A stretch of 64,000 nucleotides of DNA, taken from Bradyrhizobium sp. JYMT SZCCT0180 (GTDB lineage: Bacteria > Pseudomonadota > Alphaproteobacteria > Rhizobiales > Xanthobacteraceae). The DNA lies in assembly GCF_018130165.1 (NCBI RefSeq), contig NZ_JAFCLZ010000020.1, forward strand, positions 62,001-126,000, written 5' to 3'. Position numbers and translations under genes: made by a program. Below, one piece after another: positions 54,440 through 63,393 of this stretch (the stretch's first letter is position 1; each line of letters opens with the position of its first letter). The notes below the pieces were generated by a model. That model made no database searches, was not told where the DNA came from, and was given only the letters and a program-made list of their open reading frames with translations.

Positions 54440-55375
54440 TCAGGAGCGAGCAACCTTGAGATGGGTGTAGCCGCCCTGCACGCCCTCGCGCTTCCAGCGC
54501 TCCACCGCAGCTTCAGCGATCTTCAACAGCGGCGTGAACTCGACCTCGCCGAAGTCGGCGAAGGTCCGCGACGGATCGAGCAGGATGGAGGCGGCATCAT
54601 CCGGGCCGAGCGGCTTCACTTCCGGTTCCGGATAATCGTTGAGCTTCATCGCCGCGACGACGGCATCATAGAGCTCGCGGATCGCGACGTCCTTGCCCGA
54701 CGAAAAGTGGTAGGTGCCGTGGCCGGTGCCATCGGCCGCACGCACCACAACGCGGGCGAGATCCGGCGCATAACAGAAGTCGCGGCGCGCCGGCGTGACA
54801 AAGCATTTCTTGCCGCCAGACAGGCGCTCGAAAAAGATCGGCAGCGGCCCCGACACGTTGCGCTCACCGATGACATTGGCGAGGCGGAAGGTCACCCAAT
54901 CGACGCCCGAGAACTGGACGTAGTGCTCGCCTGCGGTCTTCGAAATCGCGTAGCTCGAGTTCACCGGGTTGATCGGATGGTCAAGCGTGATCGGCGACTG
55001 GGTCGGCTTGGTGCCGTAACAAAGTGCGGTCTGGAAGTAGACCAGTCGCGAGACGCCATGGGTCTTGCTCGCCTTCGCGATATTGGCCGTACCGGCGGCG
55101 TTAACCAGCGCATCGGTGCCCCAATCGTCGGGGTCCTTGTAGGATGCCGCCGTATGGATCACCACTTGCGGCTTGAACTCGGCAAACAGTTTGTCAACGA
55201 CCGATCCGTCGACAATCGTGTCCTCGATCAGTCGCAGATTCGCGTGCTGTGTGAGGTTGTCGCGCCGCCCCGTCGAAAAATTGTCGATGGCCAGCACCTC
55301 GTCGCCGCGCGCAAGCAGCATATCAATCACGGTCGATCCGACCTGGCCGGCTCCGCCGGTAACAAAGACCTTCAT
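54440..55375 (-). CDS. NAD-dependent nucleotide-sugar epimerase (tandem paralogue B)
   Basis: A 311-residue extended SDR. VFVTGGAGQVGSTVIDMLL, DNFSTGRRDNL, SSYAISKTAGEHY, FRLANVIGERNVSGPLPIFFERL. It overlaps the preceding AsnB-type gene by 4 bases (55372-55375) and is 14 bases from its paralogue. The pair may act on related sugars or form a heteromer (speculation). Confidence 0.82.
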   Translation of the reverse strand: MKVFVTGGAGQVGSTVIDMLLARGDEVLAIDNFSTGRRDNLTQHANLRLIEDTIVDGSVVDKLFAEFKPQVVIHTAASYKDPDDWGTDALVNAAGTANIAKASKTHGVSRLVYFQTALCYGTKPTQSPITLDHPINPVNSSYAISKTAGEHYVQFSGVDWVTFRLANVIGERNVSGPLPIFFERLSGGKKCFVTPARRDFCYAPDLARVVVRAADGTGHGTYHFSSGKDVAIRELYDAVVAAMKLNDYPEPEVKPLGPDDAASILLDPSRTFADFGEVEFTPLLKIAEAAVERWKREGVQGGYTHLKVARS

Positions 55376-57330
55376 TGAACTGTATCCCTCAACGTAGCGC
55401 GGGCAGCCTGCTGCCCGGGTTTGAGCATTGCCTTAAACTCATTCGCCCGATCATGGAAGCGCTGATGCCACAATTCGAGCGACAGGAGCCCCCATGTCTT
55501 TCGTGAGAACTGCGAGGCACCCTGGAAGTTCGCCAGCACGACATCGGTGTTGAAGTAGGCCCGCTTGCGAGCGCGCTGCTGATCGAAAACATCGGCGACA
55601 AAGCCCTCGAGCGGCCCTTTGAACCATTCCTTCAGCGGAACCGGAAAGCCCATCTTGTCGCGGCGCTCGACGATGCTCGTCGGCAGCACGTCGCGATAGG
55701 CGGTCTTCATCAGCTGCTTCATCTGACCGCCCTTGAATTTGACGTCCGCCGGCACCGTCGCCAGGAACTCGACAAGCGGATGGTCGAGCAGCGGCACCCG
55801 GCTCTCAAGACCATGCGCCATGCTCATCCGGTCCTCGACCTGCAGCAGCGCCGGCAACAGGCACTTGAAGTCGAAATGCGTCATCTTGTCGAAGTAGGCT
55901 TCCTTCTTCACATTGTCCTGGTTGTTGAAGATGTCGCGGAATGCCTCGAAAACGCGGGACTTATCGAGCGATGACCAGTCAACTTCGCCGACCATGTCGG
56001 TGGAGCGATCGACCAGCCTGAAGTAACGCTTGTCGATGTCGTCAAACAACCCGTCGCGCCAGAACTCCTTGATCATCGGCTTGTACTCGCGCAGCAAGCC
56101 GAGATTGGGGACGATGGACTCGATGGTGACGACGTAATTGCCCTTTTGATAGGTGCCGTCCATCGCCGCCTTGATGCACTGTTCGAAATAAGCAACGAGG
56201 TATCGCGCGTAACCGCCGAGCAGCTCGTCGCCGCCCTGCCCGCCCAATACAACCTTGACGTGCTTCGCGGCGAGCGCCGAGACCATATATTGCGGGAATG
56301 AGCCCGGACCGGCAACCGGGAAATCGAGATGATAAATGACGTCGTTCAGCGAACGACGGAAATCCTCTGCCGTGATGTCGCTGATGTGGAGCGCCATGTC
56401 CGCGCGCTCGGCGACCTCGCGGGCGTAGCGGCTCTCGTCATAGCCCGGATACTCCGTGAAGCGACCATGGAAGGCCAGCCGATTACGATGGTCGTGCTTG
56501 GAGGCCAGCAAGGCCACCAGACTGGAATCGAGACCGCCCGACACATAGCCTCCAATCGGCACGTCCGAGCGGAGATGGATGTTGAGCGAATCCGCGACCA
56601 GCTCTTCAAAACGGCTCTCAAAGTAGCGCGGGCTATGGTTGAAATCGACGTCGTACTGAACGTCCCAGTATCGCCGGATAGTAATAGCACCGGCGGAAAC
56701 GACGAAGGTGTGCCCCGGCAAGAGAGCGCTAACGCCTTCGAACAGAGTTCGGGCGCCAATCGTGTATTGGAAGGTGAGGTATTCCGCGAGCGCAGACGAA
56801 TCGGTTTTGATATCGCTCAGAAAGGGCAGCAATGCCTTGGCTTCCGAAGCAAAGAAGACTCGATTGCCCTGTTCGGTGTAATAGAACGGCTTGATTCCGA
56901 ATCGATCACGCGCGGCAAACAACTTTTGGTTGCGCTCGTCCCAAATCGCAAAGGCGAACATTCCACGCAGGCGGGAAACACAATCCTCCCCCCATCGATC
57001 ATAAGCCGCGAGGATGACCTCCGTGTCGGAGGTCGAACGGAAAGTCCAGTGAGCGGCGAGCTCATTGCGCAGCTCGATATAGTTATAGATTTCGCCATTG
57101 TAGGTGATGATCGTGCCATTTGGCGCCCGCATCGGCTGCGCACCGCTAGCCGTCAAATCAATGATCGCGAGACGGCGATGCACGAGGCCGACGCGTCTAT
57201 CCGAGGACATCCATTCGCCGTCGCCGTCCGGGCCACGATGCGATATCAACGTCGACATCGCGCCAAGCGCGGACGCGCCCTCGGCGAAGGGAGCATCTTG
57301 CAGCGATACGAAACCGGCTATGCCGCACAT
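55372..57330 (-). CDS. asnB: Asparagine synthetase-type glutamine amidotransferase (second of two)
   Basis: A 652-residue enzyme with catalytic Cys2 (MCGIAGFVSL), HRGPDGDGEW, NGEIYNYIELR, and the synthetase SGGLDSSLVALLASKH and LGGQGGDELLGGYARY motifs. It is clearly a different copy from the gene at 47331 (the body differs widely). Two such genes in one sugar operon favour amidation of uronic acids over asparagine synthesis. It lies between a CgeB-like gene and the paired epimerase genes. Confidence 0.88.
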   Translation of the reverse strand: MCGIAGFVSLQDAPFAEGASALGAMSTLISHRGPDGDGEWMSSDRRVGLVHRRLAIIDLTASGAQPMRAPNGTIITYNGEIYNYIELRNELAAHWTFRSTSDTEVILAAYDRWGEDCVSRLRGMFAFAIWDERNQKLFAARDRFGIKPFYYTEQGNRVFFASEAKALLPFLSDIKTDSSALAEYLTFQYTIGARTLFEGVSALLPGHTFVVSAGAITIRRYWDVQYDVDFNHSPRYFESRFEELVADSLNIHLRSDVPIGGYVSGGLDSSLVALLASKHDHRNRLAFHGRFTEYPGYDESRYAREVAERADMALHISDITAEDFRRSLNDVIYHLDFPVAGPGSFPQYMVSALAAKHVKVVLGGQGGDELLGGYARYLVAYFEQCIKAAMDGTYQKGNYVVTIESIVPNLGLLREYKPMIKEFWRDGLFDDIDKRYFRLVDRSTDMVGEVDWSSLDKSRVFEAFRDIFNNQDNVKKEAYFDKMTHFDFKCLLPALLQVEDRMSMAHGLESRVPLLDHPLVEFLATVPADVKFKGGQMKQLMKTAYRDVLPTSIVERRDKMGFPVPLKEWFKGPLEGFVADVFDQQRARKRAYFNTDVVLANFQGASQFSRKTWGLLSLELWHQRFHDRANEFKAMLKPGQQAARATLRDTVQ

Positions 57331-57370
57331 ACTAACGTCTTGCCCATGTAATTGTTGATCAGTTCAGGAT

Positions 57371-58693
57371 TCAGGATTTCAGGTGGGCCAGCACCGACCG
57401 TAATGGGTGCAACAGGGTCTTCAGCCACGCGTGGACCAGTTCGCGCGTCTCTGGTCTAGCACGGCCCAACACGGTTGAGAATAGCAGGCGATAGCAGCGT
57501 TCTATGATGTTTCGCGTGACCCAGCGGCGGCGCGCGACCCACCCCGGGGCGGCGGCAACCTCGAAATCGCGATCGCACAAGTACGGCAGGCTTGCGCTCT
57601 GGTCCGCTCGGAAGCTGGCTGAAATGACCTCATCAAACTTTGCAACAAAAGCACCAAATGTGTTATCGGGATTGCAAGCCACTTCTCGATAAGCTCGCTC
57701 GATAATTTCGCGGGCACGCGCTGGATCCTTGAGAACAGCGACCACCTCAGCGTGGTTCGAGTGGTCCTTCATCAAAGGCACGTAGTGCCGCCAAGCCTGC
57801 ATTCGGCCGGAATACTCACCTTCGTACATCACGAGTAGTGTCCTCAAGGCTGCAGCCTCAAAGCATCGAGGTGATATCTGGTTGAGGGAGATCTTGCCGT
57901 CTACATCCGCAAAATAAAGCTCCTTCAGGATCTGAAATTGCGCACCCGGATTCCGACGCTCGTACGCGTCGACCGCCTTCTGGATATCGCCGGTGAAGTC
58001 AAAGACGGAAGCCCCGCTCTCCACGCCCAGCATTGCTTTGCAGGAGCGCACAAACTCCGTCCATTTCTCACCGTAGAGGCGATCCTCTTCCCGGAAGGAG
58101 ATGTCGAGTGTGAGCCCATCGTTCGTTGCCTGCTCGCGGAATGCTCGACCAATCTCATACTTTTCTTGGCCGAGTTCGCCAAGCCATGCCGGCACCTTTC
58201 TGGCTCGGTATCCAACATCGATCCGGCGCTCTTCGTAAGGCTCGACGTCAAGCTCAAGCAGGTGCTCCGGGACGTAGCCCGTGAGCACGTTTACCTTGGT
58301 CACAGCAGGAAGCCGTCCGGCCGGGTAGACTTTCTCGATCTCCTGTTCGGGAACGCACGTGAAGAGGACGTCGATCCCGATTTCCTGCATTGCCGCAATC
58401 GTCGCGTCAACGAAACGATACTCGTCCTGGATAAAGATTGCCTTTAGTCCGCGAAAGTTCGCGAGCGCCTTGCGCGTGCGAGAGGTCACGTAACTGTCGT
58501 TGCAGGCGATCAGAGAGTAGTGAACGATCACCGCGTCGAAATGATCTAGATCGAGCCGCGGCGGCAGATCACCAAAGATCGAGATCATTCTGATCCGGTG
58601 GCGGGAGCACTCAATCAGAGAGTCGATGTGTTGACGCACGGTCGCAGCACCGTCCTCGCGGTAGTCGCAGAGAAGCAGTATCTCTCGCCTCAT
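57371..58693 (-). CDS. CgeB-like glycosyltransferase (copy 2)
   Basis: A 440-residue protein. Shared family features: LKAIFIQDEYRF, VNVLTGYVPEHLL, IDVGYRARKVPAWLG, EKYEIGRAFREQA, DRLYGEKWTEFVRSCKAMLGVESGASVFDFTGD, NQISPRCFEAAAL, MYEGEYSGRM and HYVPLMKDHSN. This is the C-terminal nucleotide-sugar-binding half of Glyco_trans_1_2 proteins. ATG 58693 is preferred over GTG 58705. The 207 bases to the next upstream gene hold no gene. Confidence 0.75.
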   Translation of the reverse strand: MRREILLLCDYREDGAATVRQHIDSLIECSRHRIRMISIFGDLPPRLDLDHFDAVIVHYSLIACNDSYVTSRTRKALANFRGLKAIFIQDEYRFVDATIAAMQEIGIDVLFTCVPEQEIEKVYPAGRLPAVTKVNVLTGYVPEHLLELDVEPYEERRIDVGYRARKVPAWLGELGQEKYEIGRAFREQATNDGLTLDISFREEDRLYGEKWTEFVRSCKAMLGVESGASVFDFTGDIQKAVDAYERRNPGAQFQILKELYFADVDGKISLNQISPRCFEAAALRTLLVMYEGEYSGRMQAWRHYVPLMKDHSNHAEVVAVLKDPARAREIIERAYREVACNPDNTFGAFVAKFDEVISASFRADQSASLPYLCDRDFEVAAAPGWVARRRWVTRNIIERCYRLLFSTVLGRARPETRELVHAWLKTLLHPLRSVLAHLKS

Positions 58694-58900
58694 GAGGCGA
58701 TGCACCTTGCGCGCACGGAGACATTCGGGGCCGCCGACAAAATCATCGCCCGCGACTTGAATCCGCCAGGCAGCAACTTCCGCACGAATTCACCACGATC
58801 ATTTCCCGATCTATCGTATCGATGGAACAATCTCTCAGGCACTTTCTGCAACTTCACAAGGCGAGCAAGGCGTCGCCTCTGGCGACCCTTCCGGCCCATA

Positions 58901-60337
58901 CTAGATGCCCAGATGGCGCCGCACTCGCTTTCGAAGAGGCGTAGGGAGCCACTTATAGGCCCAAAAGGCGAAAGGATAGTGCTTGGCAAGCCGTTCCGAT
59001 CTCGGAACAGCCGTCTTGTGCCGAAGTTCCGCCCCCCCTTGGGCCGAAATGTTGTGCTGAAGCTCGGTCGTCCCTGGCTCTGTCGTCCCTTGGGTTGAGT
59101 TCCTGAACAGCGTTACGGCATCCACCGGCAGATCGGTCGCCATCTCTTGCACCACTGTTCCTTGCACGACAGCCGCGTTCGAATTGAGTTGCGTTCTAGC
59201 CCGAAATTCAACCCAACGCGGATCAACGCGCTTCGGAAACTCTTCCTCAATGGTTTCTTCAATCATCCGGCCGAATGCCTGGTAGCCGTATTTCTCCGGC
59301 CTTATCAAGTGCCTATAGGCGCGATCGGCCATGGCGGCCAGGTATTCAGTATCGCCAACTTTTGAGAGCACGTCGTCGACGTTCGAAAAATCCTTTTCGA
59401 GTGGCAAATAGTGGGCATCAGCTTCCATCGCGCCGGAATAATTTCCTCGGAACAGAATCATTGGAGTCATCATCATGGCCGTCTCGAAAGCGCGGGGAGA
59501 TATCTGGCCCATGTCAAATGATGCCTCGATGGGACGTGTCACGTCCTCGAACTCCTCATATGTCGCTTTGCGGCGCTGCGCTGCCTCAAATTGCTCAATC
59601 GTTTTCTCGAACTCCCCGTCGAAATCGAACAAATTCGATCCGCTTTCACATCCCAGCATGGTGCGGCTGGCCCCGAGGAATTCAAACCACGCCGTTCCAT
59701 AGATCCGGCTTGCATCATCCATTGCAATATCGTGCGGAATATTGCGCGCGCTGCAAAGCTCCGCCATACGACGGCCGATCTCGTATTTATCGAAACCGAG
59801 CCGTCCGTACTTCGGCCCGAGGTTGCGGCCGCGATAAGCAACGGAGACCCGGCGCTCATCGAGCGGCACAATCAAGGGACGGCGGTCCAGGAGACCTTCC
59901 GGCAGATAGCCGGTCAGAGCATTCACAATTCTGAGCCCCGGAAGCTCAGATGCTGGATAAGCGAGATGCCAGAAATCGCCAGGCACAGGCGTAATCAAGA
60001 CATGAAAGCCGAGCCGCCTCAATTCTTGATGGAGCCGGGCCGTACGGTCATAATCGTCCTGCACGGAGATTATCTTCAGGCCTCGGAAATTCAGCAGCGC
60101 CTGTTTGTAGCTCTCACTCACATAGTCGTCCAAGATCAGCCGACAACAATAGCTGTGGAAGAGGACGTCGTATTCGTTCAGATCGAAGTTCACCTGTGCG
60201 CCACCCGTCACGTGAACGTAATCGACATCGAACTTCGTAAACTTCTTCAAAGACAGCAGATACTCCATCGTGGTCGACACGTAGGTCGACGAGCTTGAAT
60301 AAGCCACGAGGATTCGCTTGGGAGTTGTGTTGACCAT
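58901..60337 (-). CDS. CgeB-like glycosyltransferase (copy 3) with extended C-terminus
   Basis: A 478-residue protein. Family features: RILVAYSSSSTYVSTTMEYL, LKIISVQDDYDR, VNALTGYLPEGLL, VSVAYRGRNLG, DKYEIGRRMAEL, SRIYGTAWFEFLGASRTMLGCESGSNLFDFDGEF, GQISPRAFETAMMM, LFRGNYSGAM and HYLPLEKDFSNVDDV. The C-terminal 80 residues contain a low-complexity, Thr/Glu-rich insertion (STQGTTEPGTTELQ) before a basic amphipathic end. ATG 60337 follows AGGCGG. Confidence 0.75.
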   Translation of the reverse strand: MVNTTPKRILVAYSSSSTYVSTTMEYLLSLKKFTKFDVDYVHVTGGAQVNFDLNEYDVLFHSYCCRLILDDYVSESYKQALLNFRGLKIISVQDDYDRTARLHQELRRLGFHVLITPVPGDFWHLAYPASELPGLRIVNALTGYLPEGLLDRRPLIVPLDERRVSVAYRGRNLGPKYGRLGFDKYEIGRRMAELCSARNIPHDIAMDDASRIYGTAWFEFLGASRTMLGCESGSNLFDFDGEFEKTIEQFEAAQRRKATYEEFEDVTRPIEASFDMGQISPRAFETAMMMTPMILFRGNYSGAMEADAHYLPLEKDFSNVDDVLSKVGDTEYLAAMADRAYRHLIRPEKYGYQAFGRMIEETIEEEFPKRVDPRWVEFRARTQLNSNAAVVQGTVVQEMATDLPVDAVTLFRNSTQGTTEPGTTELQHNISAQGGAELRHKTAVPRSERLAKHYPFAFWAYKWLPTPLRKRVRRHLGI

Positions 60338-60469
60338 TACGGTCCGCCTGATGTCATGCAAAAAGAAAGGAAGGAGCGAGCCAGGAATTCACTTGTCACA
60401 TTGCAGCAAAACGGATGCGCAATCAGGCCGGCCGACGGACTGCCGGAGGCACCTGGCTATTCAAAACCG

Positions 60470-61987
60470 CTAACCTTGAGAGCGCGGCAGGCGGCTGGCA
60501 AAGTCACGCAGCCTTCGTAGAGCCATATCTGCGGTAGGACGCGCCCAACCTGGCAATCGACGGTAGACTCTGCGCGCAAGCGAGCCACTCCTGAACACCG
60601 GCAGCGGAACACCCCAAGATGACTTTGTCGCAGCAAGATCCTTAACAAACCGAGATCGCACGCGTTGCGGGGCATCACGCAGGCCGTCGCTCGAAATCGG
60701 CCAGTTCGTCAGCCCCCCAAAGTAGCAACCATCATAGTCCGGGCTTGAAGACATCTCGATCGGTGTTCTTCCTGCTACGGGCAAGACGCAGTCCAGATGC
60801 TCGTCAAAACGTGCAACAAAAGCTTTATAGGACCAGCGACCAGACGAAATAATATCGCGGTAGGTGCGATCAACCATTTCTTCCAATTGATCGAGCCTTG
60901 AAAGCCGCTCGATGACGGATTCCAGATTCGAAAAATCCTTCTTCAGAGGCAGATAGTGGACGTCGGGTTGAAGCAATCCACTGTACTCTCCTTCAAACAA
61001 TATCAGCGCCGATTTCGTCGCGGCCGCCTCGAATACACGAGGCGATATCTGATTCATCCGAATTTCGCTTTCATGCGAAGCCAGATAGCGTTCTCGTATC
61101 TGCTCGTATGTGAGCCACGGATTTTCTGCAAGCGCGGCCTGGACCTGACGCCCGATGCTTCCGTCATCGTCGAAAACGTTCGATCCGCTTTCGCTGCCTA
61201 GAACCGCCCTGCAGTTTGAAAGAAAATCGTACCAGGCATCGCCATAAATGCGCTGGTCTTCCTCGACTTCGATGTCGTGCGGAATGCCCCTTGTTTGGCA
61301 CTCCTGACGCATTCGGTAGCCAATCATGTACTTGTCTTTGGCCAGATCGCCGAATCTAAACGGCAACGGCCTGCCTCGATACCCAATATGGATCGGACGC
61401 TCGCTAAGCGGCTTATAGCCCCCCATCCTCTCGAGCCGCTCGGGTACATATCCGGTCAGATTGGTCAAAAACCTCACGCGTTTGAAACGACTTGAGGGGT
61501 ATATTTTTTCCGATTGACCATCGGGGATGCAGGTAAACACCGTATCGATGTTGAGCGTCTCTATCCACCGACGGGCGCGCTCGGTGTACTCGTACTCGTC
61601 CTGGATAAACAGCACTCGATGTGCACGAGCGCCGGAAACTGCAGCAGCGACCTGCGGCGAAATGTGCTGCTCCAGGGAAAGACGTACAGAGTAGTGAATC
61701 ACAACGACATCGAAGCTCGCCATGTCGTACAAGCAGTCGACGGCATCGACAGCGGTCGCGTAGTGCACATCGTTTTGAGAATACGCTCCGAACGAACTGA
61801 TGTGCTCCATCACGGTCGAGGTAAAGAGGGCATGGGGCGAATACAAGACGAGTATCGACAACCGCCGACCGCCGGTCTGGGACTTCGATTTTGTAAGAGG
61901 TTCTTCCTGCAAAGTAGCAAACTTGCCGCTATGATCTTGTGATTGAGCGGCCAGCCGCCCTCCTGTCCCTGGTTCTCGATCAGGCAT
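60470..61987 (-). CDS. CgeB-like glycosyltransferase (copy 4)
   Basis: A 505-residue protein with a 50-residue N-terminal extension before LSILVLYSPHALFTSTVMEHI. Then RVLFIQDEYEYTERARRW, TNLTGYVPERLE, IHIGYRGRPLPFRFG, DKYMIGYRMRQEC, QRIYGDAWYDFLSNCRAVLGSESGSNVFDDDG, NQISPRVFEAAATK, LFEGEYSGLL and HYLPLKKDFSNLESV. A basic amphipathic C-terminus may touch the membrane (inference). The start could be ATG 61987 or TTG 62017. Confidence 0.75.
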   Translation of the reverse strand: MPDREPGTGGRLAAQSQDHSGKFATLQEEPLTKSKSQTGGRRLSILVLYSPHALFTSTVMEHISSFGAYSQNDVHYATAVDAVDCLYDMASFDVVVIHYSVRLSLEQHISPQVAAAVSGARAHRVLFIQDEYEYTERARRWIETLNIDTVFTCIPDGQSEKIYPSSRFKRVRFLTNLTGYVPERLERMGGYKPLSERPIHIGYRGRPLPFRFGDLAKDKYMIGYRMRQECQTRGIPHDIEVEEDQRIYGDAWYDFLSNCRAVLGSESGSNVFDDDGSIGRQVQAALAENPWLTYEQIRERYLASHESEIRMNQISPRVFEAAATKSALILFEGEYSGLLQPDVHYLPLKKDFSNLESVIERLSRLDQLEEMVDRTYRDIISSGRWSYKAFVARFDEHLDCVLPVAGRTPIEMSSSPDYDGCYFGGLTNWPISSDGLRDAPQRVRSRFVKDLAATKSSWGVPLPVFRSGSLARRVYRRLPGWARPTADMALRRLRDFASRLPRSQG

Positions 61988-62143
61988 TGTTTCGGCCACT
62001 CTCAGTCTCCTTGGCAAACTGCCGTGGAGTTCAGCAAACGCGAAAGCTCAGGCCAGCGCTGTCGAACGATTGTCCGCCGCGAACGCTGAACGAGCCACGA
62101 AGGATGCATTGGCCCACACGAACGACGGCTTGGTAAATACTCA

Positions 62144-63295
62144 CTAGAAGCCAAGGTGCTTCCGAAGAATTCTAAGTCGCTCTCTGAAGCTCACGGCCCA
62201 ACGTACTTTATGCATCCACTCATTAGTCGGGTATTCGCGATGCGCTTTGAGCGGCGCCACCAGCAGTTCGCCAAACTCGGCTTCCGACAGTTCGAGTTTC
62301 TTCAAGACGAACGCCCGATCCTTCGCGATATCCTCGGCAAAGTAGGATGGTTGCTGAAGTTCGGCGAGGGCCTGGTCTCTCGTCATCTCTCCCGATGCCA
62401 CCAGGCTAGCCAGGTGAGCGCGCCGTTTGTCGAACCCGAAACGCGTCGGCAAATAGTACCCTTGGAAGAATTTTGTGAACCGCGATTCGTAGTGCTTGCC
62501 CCCGTAATAGCGCCAGCCAAATCGCCGCTCGAGTTCCTCAATTGCAGACCGTTTGCTGAAAGGCATAAGATCAAGCGGCGCCACGATCTTCAGGCCAAGA
62601 AGTTTTGGAAGGTAGTAGTTGAAGTACCAAAAACCCATCATGGGGAATTTGCTCAACCGTCGCTTTCCGAACCGCCGGTGAATTGCCCGAATATGGGTCA
62701 GGTCGCCTGCGCTATAGCCCCAAGCGCTCGGTAGAATGGACTCCGTCGCGTAATTGCTCCCCGTCAAAACAAAGGGAATCCGCTGGCGCGCGGTCTCCTT
62801 GTACAGTGCCGCCAGGAAGGCATGATCTTGCGGTATGTCTTGATTGGGTACGCCTGCCCGCAGGAACGCGACCTGCAAATCCTTCATCTCTTCCCAGTCG
62901 ACCACAACAGTGTGCAGATCAATTCCGAGCTTTGTGATCATCAGCTCGATGTTTCTTACGGCGAGTTCGCTGTTCCATCCTGCGTCGACATGAATAGCGA
63001 GGATCCTCAAGCCCCATTCCTCATGAGCCTTCATCAGGAGGTAAGAGCTGTCGACCCCGCCGCTGACGCCCAGAACGCAGTCGTACGCCTTTCCCTGCCC
63101 TCGCTGTTTCATTTCAGAGATAAGAGCGTTTAACTTTTTTTCTCCGCGCTCATCGGGGAGCCAGTAATTGTCCCTGCGATCCATGATCAATTTGCAATGA
63201 TTGCAAATTCCGGACTCGTCAAAGATTATGTTCTCATCCGTCGTGTCCATTACGCATCGGACACAGATCTGATACCGCACGTTGCTATTCATCAT
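62144..63295 (-). CDS. N-acetyl sugar amidotransferase, WbuX/WbpG-type (acetamidino sugar synthesis)
   Basis: A 383-residue ATP-pyrophosphatase-type enzyme. N-terminal CVRCVMDTTD (Cys11, Cys14) with GICNHC (Cys31, Cys34) forms a probable zinc site; the PP-loop SGGVDSS is at 78-84. In known O-antigen systems WbpG works with HisH2 (glutaminase) and HisF2 to turn an acetamido group into an acetamidino group. The next upstream gene is HisF2-like, which supports this role. PseA-type pseudaminic acid modification is the alternative, but no NeuB-like synthase is present in the window. Confidence 0.88.
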   Translation of the reverse strand: MMNSNVRYQICVRCVMDTTDENIIFDESGICNHCKLIMDRRDNYWLPDERGEKKLNALISEMKQRGQGKAYDCVLGVSGGVDSSYLLMKAHEEWGLRILAIHVDAGWNSELAVRNIELMITKLGIDLHTVVVDWEEMKDLQVAFLRAGVPNQDIPQDHAFLAALYKETARQRIPFVLTGSNYATESILPSAWGYSAGDLTHIRAIHRRFGKRRLSKFPMMGFWYFNYYLPKLLGLKIVAPLDLMPFSKRSAIEELERRFGWRYYGGKHYESRFTKFFQGYYLPTRFGFDKRRAHLASLVASGEMTRDQALAELQQPSYFAEDIAKDRAFVLKKLELSEAEFGELLVAPLKAHREYPTNEWMHKVRWAVSFRERLRILRKHLGF

Positions 63296-63393
63296 CGTCC
63301 ACTTGATAGAGGTCAATCCAACTCACCGGCAGCCGCTACAGAGCGCACACCAACCGGGATATAGCCTGGATAGGCACGGAACTTTCGATATCG

